From Bacteroidales bacterium UBA1725 (GTDB lineage: Bacteria; Bacteroidota; Bacteroidia; Bacteroidales; UBA932): a stretch of 10,298 bases of DNA. The translations under genes were made by a program, and so were the position numbers. The notes under the pieces are model-generated. The model had not been told where the DNA came from. It saw only the letters and a list, made by a program, of their open reading frames with translations, and did not search any database. Location: positions 1-10,298 of the forward strand of contig DCIN01000089.1 of assembly GCA_002315815.1 (NCBI GenBank). The letters are read 5' to 3'. Of the stretch, positions 1-6,789 are shown piece by piece; the first letter of the stretch is position 1; the number at the start of each line of letters is the position of its first letter.

Positions 1-93
1 GGCAGATTCTTGCTGACTGAACGGATTACAACCTGCGACCAGCACGCCGATTGCCGTGAGGACGATGCAGGCGCGCTTTATTTCAGTGTACAT
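1..93 (-). CDS. Partial lipoprotein of unknown function, cut by the left window edge
   Basis: Only the first 31 codons lie in the window; the reading frame is open to the edge. The product begins MYTEIKRACIVLTAIGVLVA and continues GCNPFSQQ. It has a basic start, a hydrophobic core and a lipobox VAGC with the lipidated cysteine at residue 22, so it should be exported and anchored as a lipoprotein. The ATG lies inside the last codons of the upstream propeller gene, giving a 16-bp overlap, which suggests translational coupling in one operon. In the second cassette of this window the gene after the propeller is a thioredoxin-like protein, so this could be a lipoprotein counterpart, but nothing visible in the 31 residues tests that. 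Family unknown. Confidence 0.6.
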   Translation of the reverse strand, partial: MYTEIKRACIVLTAIGVLVAGCNPFSQQESA

Positions 94-1301
94 TTCAAAA
101 GGACTGGGTTGTCATTCTGACATATCTTATAATACTCCTCCCATTTGGATAAAATAAGATTCTGCTCCTCTGGGTCTGTCACTTTGTTGTATATACGTTG
201 GCGAAATTCCGCATACTCATCATCCGGAATCGGTTCTACCGCATGTTGAAAATAAACAGAATCTCCTCGGATAGACAACATTTTTGGGCTCGCAAAATTC
301 GACCATTGAAAAGGAACATTTTTATCCCCATACATATCATTAAACATATACCCTGAATGAAAGCTCCTCTTTGAACCATTACGTTCCAATACTGACAAAC
401 AAAAAAATTTCTCCTTAATTGTATTGACAAGATAATAATTGGGAGTCTCAAAAAATGTTGAGGTATATACTATATCCGGATTATGACGAAGTTTACGGTC
501 AAAAGAGTCATAAGTCAATTCGTACCACCTGAGCGGAATAGTTTTATTTGAGTATGATATATAATAAACTGGGGATAGACCTTCCACGGTCAATTCAGAT
601 ACCAAAGATGAATATTCCGATTTGCAGAACGTTCTGCCATTGTATTCATATACATAAGGAAATAGAAACGCTCCTCTCATATCGGGGATAGGTTCATTAT
701 CCTGAATTTCAGAGATTATTTCATTTCCGTCATAAGTGGCTATCACATATTTATATATCGTATTACCATCCTTGTTTTCATACACGGACATACCAAGATG
801 ACTAGCATCCAGTACGCTTATCCTACCCGTCCACCATTCTATTTCTGACTTGCGTAGAAAATTACCCTCCAGATCATAGTACATCAATGTATGAGTGGGA
901 TTATCCCAGGCAATAATCTCGTCAGAATACGGATTATATGCTATGTCCGTAAGACGGATGTACTCATTATCCATACGGCCTACACTCCCGATACGGTTCA
1001 GAAACCTGCCGTCAGGGCCAAACCTGAGAAGAAGTGAATTACTGGTGTCAAAGGTGATGATACTACCATCGGACGCTACAACAACTTTTGTCAAATCACC
1101 GATTAGGCTCTGTTCAGTGGCCTCCAACGGTATATAACCAACTCTGGAGCAGAAATCTGAACATAACACAACAGTATCCTTCATTATTGGTATCTCAATC
1201 ACCTCTCTGATACCATCAATGGCAGAAGAATTTGATTGAACGGCATTTTTGCAGGAAACCGTTAGAACCAGCAATACAACAAATGGAAAAAAGAAACGCA
1301 T
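78..1301 (-). CDS. 6-bladed beta-propeller lipoprotein (first cassette)
   Basis: A 407-residue exported lipoprotein. The N-terminus MRFFFPFVVLLVLTVSCK is a signal peptide with lipobox TVSC, lipidated at Cys17. The rest is rich in short beta strands with the propeller signature of Bacteroidales 6-bladed proteins: a strand such as GSIITFDTSNSLLLRFGPDG, followed by FLNRIGSVGRMDNEYIRLTD and then blades with Y/W-D-x-x-T/G turns. Length and layout match the BF3164-like / 6-bladed beta-propeller lipoproteins that commonly sit next to NVEALA genes. The biochemical role of that family is not established; a binding or sensing function at the cell surface or in the periplasm is inference. It follows the NVEALA gene after 91 bp and overlaps the next lipoprotein gene by 16 bp, so the three probably form an operon read from the promoter near 1890-1919. 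Base composition looks more AT-rich than the central plus-strand genes. Confidence 0.85.
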   Translation of the reverse strand: MRFFFPFVVLLVLTVSCKNAVQSNSSAIDGIREVIEIPIMKDTVVLCSDFCSRVGYIPLEATEQSLIGDLTKVVVASDGSIITFDTSNSLLLRFGPDGRFLNRIGSVGRMDNEYIRLTDIAYNPYSDEIIAWDNPTHTLMYYDLEGNFLRKSEIEWWTGRISVLDASHLGMSVYENKDGNTIYKYVIATYDGNEIISEIQDNEPIPDMRGAFLFPYVYEYNGRTFCKSEYSSLVSELTVEGLSPVYYISYSNKTIPLRWYELTYDSFDRKLRHNPDIVYTSTFFETPNYYLVNTIKEKFFCLSVLERNGSKRSFHSGYMFNDMYGDKNVPFQWSNFASPKMLSIRGDSVYFQHAVEPIPDDEYAEFRQRIYNKVTDPEEQNLILSKWEEYYKICQNDNPVLLKCTLK

Positions 1302-1314
1302 TTATTCCAGAAAT

Positions 1315-1368
1315 TAATCAACGGATTCTCAAACACTCAGCAAAGCTCAAGCAAAAGTCAGTTGATTA
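1315..1368. repeat. Inverted repeat in the NVEALA-propeller gap
   Basis: The 91-bp gap between the first NVEALA gene and its propeller gene contains perfect 8-bp arms TAATCAAC (1315-1322) and GTTGATTA (1361-1368), 38 bases apart. In the transcript this can pair to a long-loop stem ending about 14 bases before the propeller ATG. No T-rich tail follows on the minus strand, so a simple terminator is unlikely; an RNA-processing or stabilising structure is possible. The second cassette has no such gap. An 8-bp pair in AT-rich DNA can also arise by chance. Confidence 0.4.
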
Positions 1369-1392
1369 TTTAGAGTATTGTTGTGGGTCGAT

Positions 1393-1791
1393 TTATCTAC
1401 ATATTGTTTCTGTGCAATGCGCCAACTGTCCCTTTCCATCTTCCATACGATAACACACCCACTTTGTCCCATTACCAACATTATAAGAAATACCACGTTC
1501 AATTGTCACCGGAACACCATCTATTTCTGTGGTAATAGTAGTCCCCCATAAAAATTTTCCTGAGCAGTTTTTCAATTCCCGATTCCAGTCCTTTCTATTC
1601 CACCAATCTACAATTTTATCCCAAAAATCATCTCCTTCCTCAAGATTGTCAGCTTTCGCTTCGATATTGTTGGAGAATACAGACTTGTTCATCATAGAAC
1701 GGTTGTAACGGTATGCCTGATAACCGCCAAACAATGATGCAGATGCAACTGCTACCATAACAAGCACAATCAAAAAATGTTTTTTGTTCAT
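1393..1791 (-). CDS. NVEALA-family small secreted protein (first cassette)
   Basis: A 132-residue protein starting MNKKHFLIVLVMVAVASASL: two lysines, then one hydrophobic segment at about residues 5-22. The family-naming motif appears as NIEAKA at residues 42-47, preceded by a basic/polar stretch and followed directly by acidic residues (DNLEEGDD). The remaining 85 residues hold a tryptophan-rich patch (FWDKIVDWWNRKDW) and four cysteines at 76, 113, 126 and 131, enough for two disulfides after export. NVEALA proteins (Pfam PF14055, as I recall it) are small Bacteroidales proteins of unknown function; the conserved N-terminal part looks like a leader and the C-terminal part varies. Start is the only ATG giving the hydrophobic N-terminus. 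It is the first gene after a near-consensus promoter and is followed after 91 bp by the propeller gene. Confidence 0.8.
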   Translation of the reverse strand: MNKKHFLIVLVMVAVASASLFGGYQAYRYNRSMMNKSVFSNNIEAKADNLEEGDDFWDKIVDWWNRKDWNRELKNCSGKFLWGTTITTEIDGVPVTIERGISYNVGNGTKWVCYRMEDGKGQLAHCTETICR

Positions 1792-1889
1792 AAGAGTATT
1801 GTTTTAAAAAGTTAGTTTCTCATTCGTGGTCGGAATAGATATTAAGGCCGTAAACATATTAAGTGAGCCTCAAAAAATCAACTACGTCG

Positions 1890-1919
1890 CGAAACTAAAA
1901 AAAAAAACAGTCCTCCAAA
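1890..1919 (-). promoter_or_regulatory. Promoter of the first NVEALA cassette with an 11-T spacer tract
   Basis: Read on the minus strand: -33 TTTG (1916-1919), an 18-base spacer (1898-1915), then TAGTTTCG (1890-1897), one mismatch from the Bacteroidota -7 consensus TAnnTTTG. An uninterrupted run of eleven T (1897-1907) fills most of the spacer and supplies the first T of the -7 box. The TTTG lies in AAATTTGGAG. The same arrangement with identical spacing precedes the second NVEALA gene at 10225-10254. The predicted leader to the ATG is roughly 90 bases. The rest of the 195-bp gap between the antiporter and this gene shows no further gene and no clear terminator for the antiporter. Confidence 0.65.
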
Positions 1920-1986
1920 TTTATCATCAAATTCCCTCAAATATGGGTGAGCGAATCAACAAGGGAGCGGATGCAAGAAGCCCGTT

Positions 1987-4239
1987 TTACTTCTCGAACC
2001 AGTCGATGGAGGAACGCAGGCCGGCAATCCATACTGAATCACCTTCCTCGAACACGAAGTCTTTGTCCGGATTGGTATGAAAGCAACCACCCCTATCAAC
2101 ACTTACGACCATACACCCGGCCTCCCTCATATTCGTGTCGCACAGCTTTTTGCCGACAAGTTCCGAATCAGGCCCGAGGATGAATGCCTCCACATCGAAA
2201 TCTTCGTCCGCCTGAGGTCCGGGAGTGACAGTACTGGACTTCACAATTGACTCGAATGAGTCGAGCTGAGCCTCAGTACCGACGACGACCAGCACATCTC
2301 CCGGGTATAGCACTTCATCTCCTCTCGGGATGAGAATCGAACGGCTTCCCCGTTGTATTTTCACTATATTGGCACCGGACTGGTGGCGGAACGGCATTGT
2401 CCTTATAATGTTGCCGATGTATGCAAAATCGGATGTAATCTCGACGTGCCGTATATGAACTTCGTAGCCATCCATCCTGTTCTTGATAATGCTGGTCACC
2501 GGAGTCTTGCTGCGCCGGAACTCATCCTTCGCATTCAGATTGATGAAGAATTTATCTTCCATCCTGGTGAATTTGAACTCGCTGTTCCTCAAAAGCACGA
2601 AAATGATTACAAGAGCAATGAATACCAGAAGGAAATACCAGCGAGCAAGTGTCACAAAGGACATAACGGCCGAAGTCACAAACATTATGGCCAGGAAAAC
2701 CCGCAGGAAAACCATACCAAGCAAGGGGATTTTCGACTTTGAATCCTTTTTGGCCAATGTATTTGCATAATCTTTCAAATCCTTTCCGTTTACAGCAAGG
2801 CCAAGCAGGAAAGGACTCATCAATGCAAGGGTCAGGACCGTTTCGAGCGTCTTCACGAGCCAGGGCGCCAGGCCGGAAGCGATTTTCCCGAACAGAACAG
2901 GAAGATATTCCTTGCATCCGAGCACAACCACAAGCAGCACTATGCTGTACAGACCCACTCTAATGAAGTATTTCTTGATCAACTGTTTCCAAAGGCTTTC
3001 TTCAGCCTTGTTCGTTGCACCGGAATTGCCTTCCCTTCTGTTGAGAAATGCGAGCACCTTCGGAGGCAGTACTCTGTACAGCCACGACGATACCGGTGCC
3101 GCCGCCTTGATCATATACGGGGTAGTGAACGTCGTGATGACCGAAACGGAAATGATGACAGGGTAGATGAAGTCTCTCAAGACCCCGAGCGAACATCCCA
3201 GACCGGCTATAATGAAGGAGAATTCTCCGAGTTGCGGCAGACTGAATCCGACTCTGAGTGCCGTATCAAGGTTCTTCCCGGAGAGAAGCACTCCGGTGGT
3301 GGAAAACATCAGAATGCCAAGCATTGCTACTGCGGTGATAACAAGAATCACTCCCCAATGGGCCGCGATGACAGCAGGGTCAACCATCATTCCGACCGAA
3401 ACGAAGAATACTGCGCCGAAGAGATTCTTCAGATTCAAGGTGATATGTTCGATTCTCTCACCTTCTATAGTGGAAGACAATATGGAACCCATCAGGAATG
3501 CGCCCAGAGCGGATGAGAAACCGGCCTTGTTGGCAAGTATCACCATCAGGAAGCACAGACCCACGCTTATCAGCAGCAGTATCTCGTCGGACAGATAATT
3601 CTTCGCCTTCTTGAGGAGCGTCGGCAGCACATAGATTCCTATAAGGAAATACAGCACCAGAAAGACAACAAGGGAGGCAAGCGAGAGCAGCATATCCGTA
3701 CCTGAGAACTTGCTCGAGACCGCAAGGGTCGAGAAAAGGACCATCATCAGTACCGCAAGCAGGTCCTCAACCACCAGCAGACCGAAGACCAAAGTCGAAT
3801 GCGGTGCATTCTTTATTCCAAGGTCATCGTATGCCTTGATGATGATGGTGGTGGAACTCATCGACATCATACCGCCGAGAAAAATGGATTCGATATTGCC
3901 CCATTTAAGAGCGCCTCCGGTCAACATTCCGGCAAAGAACATCCCTATGCAGATTGTCAATGCAGCTATGATGGCGGAACTGCCAACGCCAAGCAGTTTC
4001 TTGAAATTGAATTCAAGACCCAGACCGAAAAGAAGGAAGATAATTCCCAGTTCCGACCAGACGTGAACGGATTCCGGCGAGAATTGGGGAAAAAGTCCCA
4101 GATTCGGTCCAACGACAAAACCGGCTACGATGTAACCAAGTATCAGAGGCTGTTTGAGCGACTTGGAAATGACAGTAAAGACTCCGGCTGCAATAAGGAT
4201 GATTGCAAGTTGGGTTACCAGATTCAGTTCTTCCGACAT
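1987..4239 (-). CDS. CPA2-family cation:proton antiporter with two RCK_C domains
   Basis: A 750-residue inner-membrane protein. Residues about 5-385 form the Na+/H+ exchanger-type transport domain: GYIVAGFVVGPNLGLF at 35-50, FGLGLEFNFKKLL at 71-83 and an acidic pair Glu158-Asp159 in LLVVEDLLAV, the position of the ion-binding acidic residue in CPA2 transporters. A further membrane block follows at about 425-550. Two tandem RCK_C (TrkA_C) domains lie at about 590-662 and 683-748; the first contains the typical IPRGDEVLYPGDVLVVVG. No Rossmann-type RCK_N domain with a GxGxxG motif is visible. By family it exchanges K+ or Na+ for protons and is probably gated by a ligand bound to the RCK_C domains; the actual ion cannot be read from sequence. 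It is transcribed alone, divergent from the HD-domain gene, from a promoter near 4309-4316. Confidence 0.92.
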   Translation of the reverse strand: MSEELNLVTQLAIILIAAGVFTVISKSLKQPLILGYIVAGFVVGPNLGLFPQFSPESVHVWSELGIIFLLFGLGLEFNFKKLLGVGSSAIIAALTICIGMFFAGMLTGGALKWGNIESIFLGGMMSMSSTTIIIKAYDDLGIKNAPHSTLVFGLLVVEDLLAVLMMVLFSTLAVSSKFSGTDMLLSLASLVVFLVLYFLIGIYVLPTLLKKAKNYLSDEILLLISVGLCFLMVILANKAGFSSALGAFLMGSILSSTIEGERIEHITLNLKNLFGAVFFVSVGMMVDPAVIAAHWGVILVITAVAMLGILMFSTTGVLLSGKNLDTALRVGFSLPQLGEFSFIIAGLGCSLGVLRDFIYPVIISVSVITTFTTPYMIKAAAPVSSWLYRVLPPKVLAFLNRREGNSGATNKAEESLWKQLIKKYFIRVGLYSIVLLVVVLGCKEYLPVLFGKIASGLAPWLVKTLETVLTLALMSPFLLGLAVNGKDLKDYANTLAKKDSKSKIPLLGMVFLRVFLAIMFVTSAVMSFVTLARWYFLLVFIALVIIFVLLRNSEFKFTRMEDKFFINLNAKDEFRRSKTPVTSIIKNRMDGYEVHIRHVEITSDFAYIGNIIRTMPFRHQSGANIVKIQRGSRSILIPRGDEVLYPGDVLVVVGTEAQLDSFESIVKSSTVTPGPQADEDFDVEAFILGPDSELVGKKLCDTNMREAGCMVVSVDRGGCFHTNPDKDFVFEEGDSVWIAGLRSSIDWFEK

Positions 4240-4276
4240 ATTGTCCTGTTCTTGTTGTTTTTTCGTTTCACTTAAT

Positions 4277-4304
4277 CTTCAATTGGATACCTTCAATTGG
4301 ATTA
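4277..4304. repeat. 14-bp tandem direct repeat in the divergent promoter region
   Basis: Two adjacent copies, CTTCAATTGGATAC (4277-4290) and CTTCAATTGGATTA (4291-4304), are identical over the first 12 bases. They lie just downstream of the antiporter -7 box, covering its predicted start point and early leader. CAATTG is itself a palindrome, so two such sites spaced 14 bp apart could be a regulator site; a simple local duplication is equally possible. Confidence 0.5.
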
Positions 4305-4308
4305 TCTC

Positions 4309-4316
4309 CAAAAATA
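4309..4316 (-). promoter_or_regulatory. Antiporter promoter, -7 element
   Basis: The minus strand reads TATTTTTG, a full match to TAnnTTTG, about 70 bases before the antiporter ATG. The -33 region (around 4335) reads TTTTAG and is a weak match. The predicted transcript start is near 4302, inside the 14-bp tandem repeat. Confidence 0.5.
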
Positions 4317-4339
4317 GCAACGTTATTCCTAAAACTGTA

Positions 4340-4347
4340 TATCTTTG
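4340..4347 (+). promoter_or_regulatory. HD-hydrolase promoter, -7 element
   Basis: TATCTTTG matches TAnnTTTG, with its last base 26 bases before the ATG at 4374. No clear TTTG is seen at the -33 distance. It faces away from the antiporter promoter; the two -7 boxes are about 24 bp apart, so the two transcription units share control DNA. The element also argues that the gene starts at 4374 and not at an upstream in-frame ATG at 4203, which would lie before the promoter and inside the antiporter gene. Confidence 0.5.
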
Positions 4348-4373
4348 AAGATATTTTTTTGCTTTTCTTGACT

Positions 4374-5039
4374 ATGGAAGGAATCAGACAGGAAATATCA
4401 GAGTGGATTGACTCCGTCATCATTCCGCAGTATGATGCCTTTGACAAGGGGCACGGGAGAGAACACGCGCATTATGTGATTGAGACGGCATTGGAACTCT
4501 CTCAGCATTATGATGTTGATAAGGAAATGATTGTCGTGGCGGCAGCCTGCCACGATCTGGGGTTGTCGATAGACCGCAAGAACCATCATCTGGAATCCGG
4601 AAAGATGGTGCGCGGGATGAAGGTTCTGGAACAGTGGTTTTCGCCGGAACAGACAGAAACCGTGGCTCAGGCCGTTGAAGACCACAGAGCGTCATCCGAC
4701 CATTCTCCGAGGTCAATCTACGGGAAAATCATAGCCGAAGCGGACAGGCAGATAATTCCCGAAGTGGTCATCCGCAGGACAATCCAGTTCGGGATGAAAA
4801 ACTGCCCCGACAGGAACGAGGAAATCCACTGGCAAAGGACAGTCGGGCATCTTGAGGAGAAATATGCCGATGGTGGATATCTCCGACTCTGGATTCCAGA
4901 GTCCCCAAATGCGAAGCGGCTGGAGGAGTTGAGGGTAATAATCAGAGACAAGGAAGCTCTTCACACCCTGTTCCGGAAGATTTATGAGGAGGAGCTGCTC
5001 AAGGAAAAACCTCTCAAGGATGGTACTTCCGGAAAATGA
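4374..5039 (+). CDS. HD-domain metal-dependent phosphohydrolase
   Basis: A 221-residue soluble, probably cytoplasmic protein with no signal peptide. HD superfamily metal ligands are visible: His27 and His31 in HGREHAHYVIETAL, the His60-Asp61 doublet in AAACHDLGL, a later His104 (EDHRASSD) and Asp124 in IIAEADRQ, the usual distal aspartate. Such proteins hydrolyse phosphate esters or nucleotides; the substrate is not predictable here. The start at 4374 (MEGIRQEI) was chosen because it follows a -7 box and begins the conserved part; the longer frame from 4203 adds about 57 residues overlapping the antiporter and its promoter, and is unlikely. The C-terminal residues (KDGTSGK) and the stop codon lie in a 31-bp direct repeat, so the tail may be variable. 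Downstream, 143 bp separate it from the SGNH hydrolase, which has its own -7 element. Confidence 0.88.
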   Translation: MEGIRQEISEWIDSVIIPQYDAFDKGHGREHAHYVIETALELSQHYDVDKEMIVVAAACHDLGLSIDRKNHHLESGKMVRGMKVLEQWFSPEQTETVAQAVEDHRASSDHSPRSIYGKIIAEADRQIIPEVVIRRTIQFGMKNCPDRNEEIHWQRTVGHLEEKYADGGYLRLWIPESPNAKRLEELRVIIRDKEALHTLFRKIYEEELLKEKPLKDGTSGK

Positions 5040-5090
5040 TTCTCCCAAGGATGGTACTTCCGGAAGATGATTCTTACAGAAGATGATTCT
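5015..5090. repeat. 31-bp imperfect tandem repeat across the HD gene stop codon
   Basis: CAAGGATGGTACTTCCGGAA starts at 5015 and again at 5046, a period of 31; the copies continue as AATGATTCT and GATGATTCT. A third, partial copy (CAGAAGATGATTCT) occupies 5077-5090. The first copy encodes the end of the HD protein and its TGA; the others are non-coding. TTCCGGAA in the core is self-complementary. From here to the -7 element at 5147 no gene or clear terminator was seen. Confidence 0.8.
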
Positions 5091-5146
5091 CCCGGGGAAT
5101 GCCCACACTGATGACGGCTCCGCTGTCTATTATGGATACATTTTCT

Positions 5147-5154
5147 TAATTTTG
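5147..5154 (+). promoter_or_regulatory. SGNH-hydrolase operon promoter, -7 element; decides the start codon
   Basis: TAATTTTG fully matches TAnnTTTG. It ends only 4 bases before an in-frame ATG at 5159, so transcription should begin at or just after that codon. This favours the next in-frame ATG at 5183, which leaves a leader of about 20 bases and puts the signal peptide at the very N-terminus. The -33 region shows no clear TTTG. Confidence 0.5.
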
Positions 5155-5182
5155 CAATATGAAAAGAATACCGAAGACGACA

Positions 5183-5902
5183 ATGAAGACCATACTGGCC
5201 ACTATTCTGAGCGCTGTACTGATGACTACAGGCGTCAGCGTACGGGGACAGGAAGCGCAACAGAAAGATTATCTTGACACTCTGCGCTCAGAGTTTGTCA
5301 AAAGGTGGCCGGAAAGCCGTACAGTCAACATCGTGTTCCACGGGCACAGCGTTCCGGCCGGCTATGCCCGCACTCCTGTAGTGAACACCCTCGAAGCATA
5401 TCCTCATCAGACTCTGGTGATGATCAAGAGTTATTACAATCAGGCGATAGTCAACTGCATCACCACCGCCATCGGAGGCGAGGACTCTGAGCAGGGCGCG
5501 CTTCGGTTCAAGTCCGATGTGCTCACCCATCGTCCCGACGTCGTTTTCATCGACTATGCGCTCAATGACCGCCGAATCGGACTCGAACGCTCAGAGCGTG
5601 CCTGGCGCACAATGATAGAGAGTGCTCTGGAAGCCGGAGTCAAACTCATACTCTGCACCCCGACCCCGGACCTGTCTGCAAGACTGGACAATGAAGACGA
5701 TGCCCTCAACCGTCAAGCGGCGATGATCCGACAGCTTGCAGCCGAATATCACGTTGGTCTCGCGGATTTCAGTGCAGCGTTCCGGGCACTGTCTGATTCC
5801 GGCGAACGCCTGTCCGACTATATGGCACAGGTCAATCATCCTAATGCCCGCGGTCACCAAGTAGCCCTCTCGGTAATAGAACCGTTCTTCGCCCCTAAGT
5901 AA
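5183..5902 (+). CDS. Exported SGNH/GDSL-type hydrolase
   Basis: From the chosen start the product has 239 residues and begins with a signal peptide, MKTILATILSAVLMTTGVSV, probably cleaved near RGQ, so it should act in the periplasm or outside. An ATG at 5159 would add MKRIPKTT, but the promoter -7 box lies 4 bases before it. SGNH features: block I as FHGHSVPAGY with the likely nucleophile Ser56 (GHS in place of GDS), a Gly-Gly turn (AIGGEDS) for block II, YALND for block III with the Asn, and the C-terminal His219 in NHPNARGH. The Asp usually three residues before the His is a Gln here. SGNH enzymes cleave esters, often acetyl groups on glycans; the substrate here is unknown. It is 23 bp upstream of the signal peptidase gene, in the same direction, probably one operon. 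Confidence 0.85.
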   Translation: MKTILATILSAVLMTTGVSVRGQEAQQKDYLDTLRSEFVKRWPESRTVNIVFHGHSVPAGYARTPVVNTLEAYPHQTLVMIKSYYNQAIVNCITTAIGGEDSEQGALRFKSDVLTHRPDVVFIDYALNDRRIGLERSERAWRTMIESALEAGVKLILCTPTPDLSARLDNEDDALNRQAAMIRQLAAEYHVGLADFSAAFRALSDSGERLSDYMAQVNHPNARGHQVALSVIEPFFAPK

Positions 5903-5925
5903 ATCTCAAAAAATGACAAACTGAT

Positions 5926-6789
5926 ATGAGTCTTTCAGAAAAAACACTGAAGAAAATCCTGATTGCCGAGATTGTCATAGCGCTGATTCCGGTGCTTTAC
6001 TTCGCCTGCCGCATCTTCGTTTGCGACCGATTCATAATAAACGGGCATTCGATGGAGCCCACCCTCCACAACGGGCAGCCTGTATATGTGAATAAACTGC
6101 TGATGGGAGGCCGGATCTACACCAAGTTCGACTTCGACTCAGATGAACTCCATTCGTTCAGGATGCCCGGGCTGAGACGGATCAGAACCGGGGACGTTGC
6201 CATCTACAATTATCAATACGGCAGGGAAAAAGGCCGGATAGGGTTCAAAATCAACTTTGTCTATGCCAAAAGATGCATAGGATGCCCCGGAGATGTAATC
6301 AGCATACGGAACGGTCATTACATCAACGCCAGGACCGGCTGGACAGGGATTCCTGAATCAGAAGAAATAGCTCTGAGCCGTATGACAGACTCTATGCTCA
6401 TCGCCTGCAAAGTGTTTCAGACAGGTGCATTCGCACGCGAGAAAGGCAACTGGAACATCAAGGAATTCGGACCAATTCAAGTACCGGCGAAAGGAATGAC
6501 AATACAGTTGGACAGCATATCAAAGAATCACTATTGCCGCGTACTGGAATATGAGACAGGTCTTCCCATCGAAGAAATCGACAACGGGGAATACACATTC
6601 GCCGGCAATTACTATTTCTTTGCCGGAGACAATGTGCTGAACTCCAGAGACAGCCGGTACGACGGCTTCGTCCCCGAAGAATATGTCATCGGGATAGTGT
6701 CCGGAGCGAATCGGAAACGGCGATCATCTCGTCACGAAGCTGAACCATATTCAGATGCTTCTCGTTTGCAGGCATCGCCGCTGCCTTGA
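5926..6789 (+). CDS. lepB: Type I signal peptidase
   Basis: A 287-residue membrane serine protease that removes signal peptides from exported proteins on the outer face of the inner membrane. One N-terminal transmembrane segment (about residues 10-32) is followed by box B, INGHSMEPTL, with catalytic Ser42. The catalytic lysine is Lys115 in YAKRCIGCPGD, and box E is GDNVLNSRDSRYDGFVPEEYVIG near residues 236-258. About 110 residues between boxes D and E form the variable beta-rich insert. The conserved core ends near SGANRKRR; the last 20 or so residues are low in conservation signs and are encoded in the 104 bp that overlap the opposite-strand ligase-like gene, so the true or functional C-terminus may be shorter. 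The gene follows the SGNH hydrolase by 23 bp. Its role is probably general, but the neighbouring export cassettes provide possible substrates. Confidence 0.93.
   Translation: MSLSEKTLKKILIAEIVIALIPVLYFACRIFVCDRFIINGHSMEPTLHNGQPVYVNKLLMGGRIYTKFDFDSDELHSFRMPGLRRIRTGDVAIYNYQYGREKGRIGFKINFVYAKRCIGCPGDVISIRNGHYINARTGWTGIPESEEIALSRMTDSMLIACKVFQTGAFAREKGNWNIKEFGPIQVPAKGMTIQLDSISKNHYCRVLEYETGLPIEEIDNGEYTFAGNYYFFAGDNVLNSRDSRYDGFVPEEYVIGIVSGANRKRRSSRHEAEPYSDASRLQASPLP

Noticed and set aside
1897..1907. Poly-A/T run as the tail of an intrinsic terminator
   Set aside because: No GC-rich stem lies next to it, and it fits exactly between -33 and -7 elements, as does the tract at 10232-10242.
2353..4275. 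Many open frames opposite or across the antiporter gene, some over 90 codons
   Set aside because: They mirror the strongly coding antiporter frame, have compositions rich in Arg, Ser, His and Pro, and match no family I recognise.
4203..4373. N-terminal extension of the HD hydrolase (57 extra codons)
   Set aside because: It would lie over the antiporter start and both promoters, and the HD family does not need the hydrophobic stretch it encodes.
5083..5277. Short plus-strand frame over the SGNH promoter and signal peptide
   Set aside because: It is in a different frame from the hydrolase, spans its promoter and has a very acidic, low-complexity composition.
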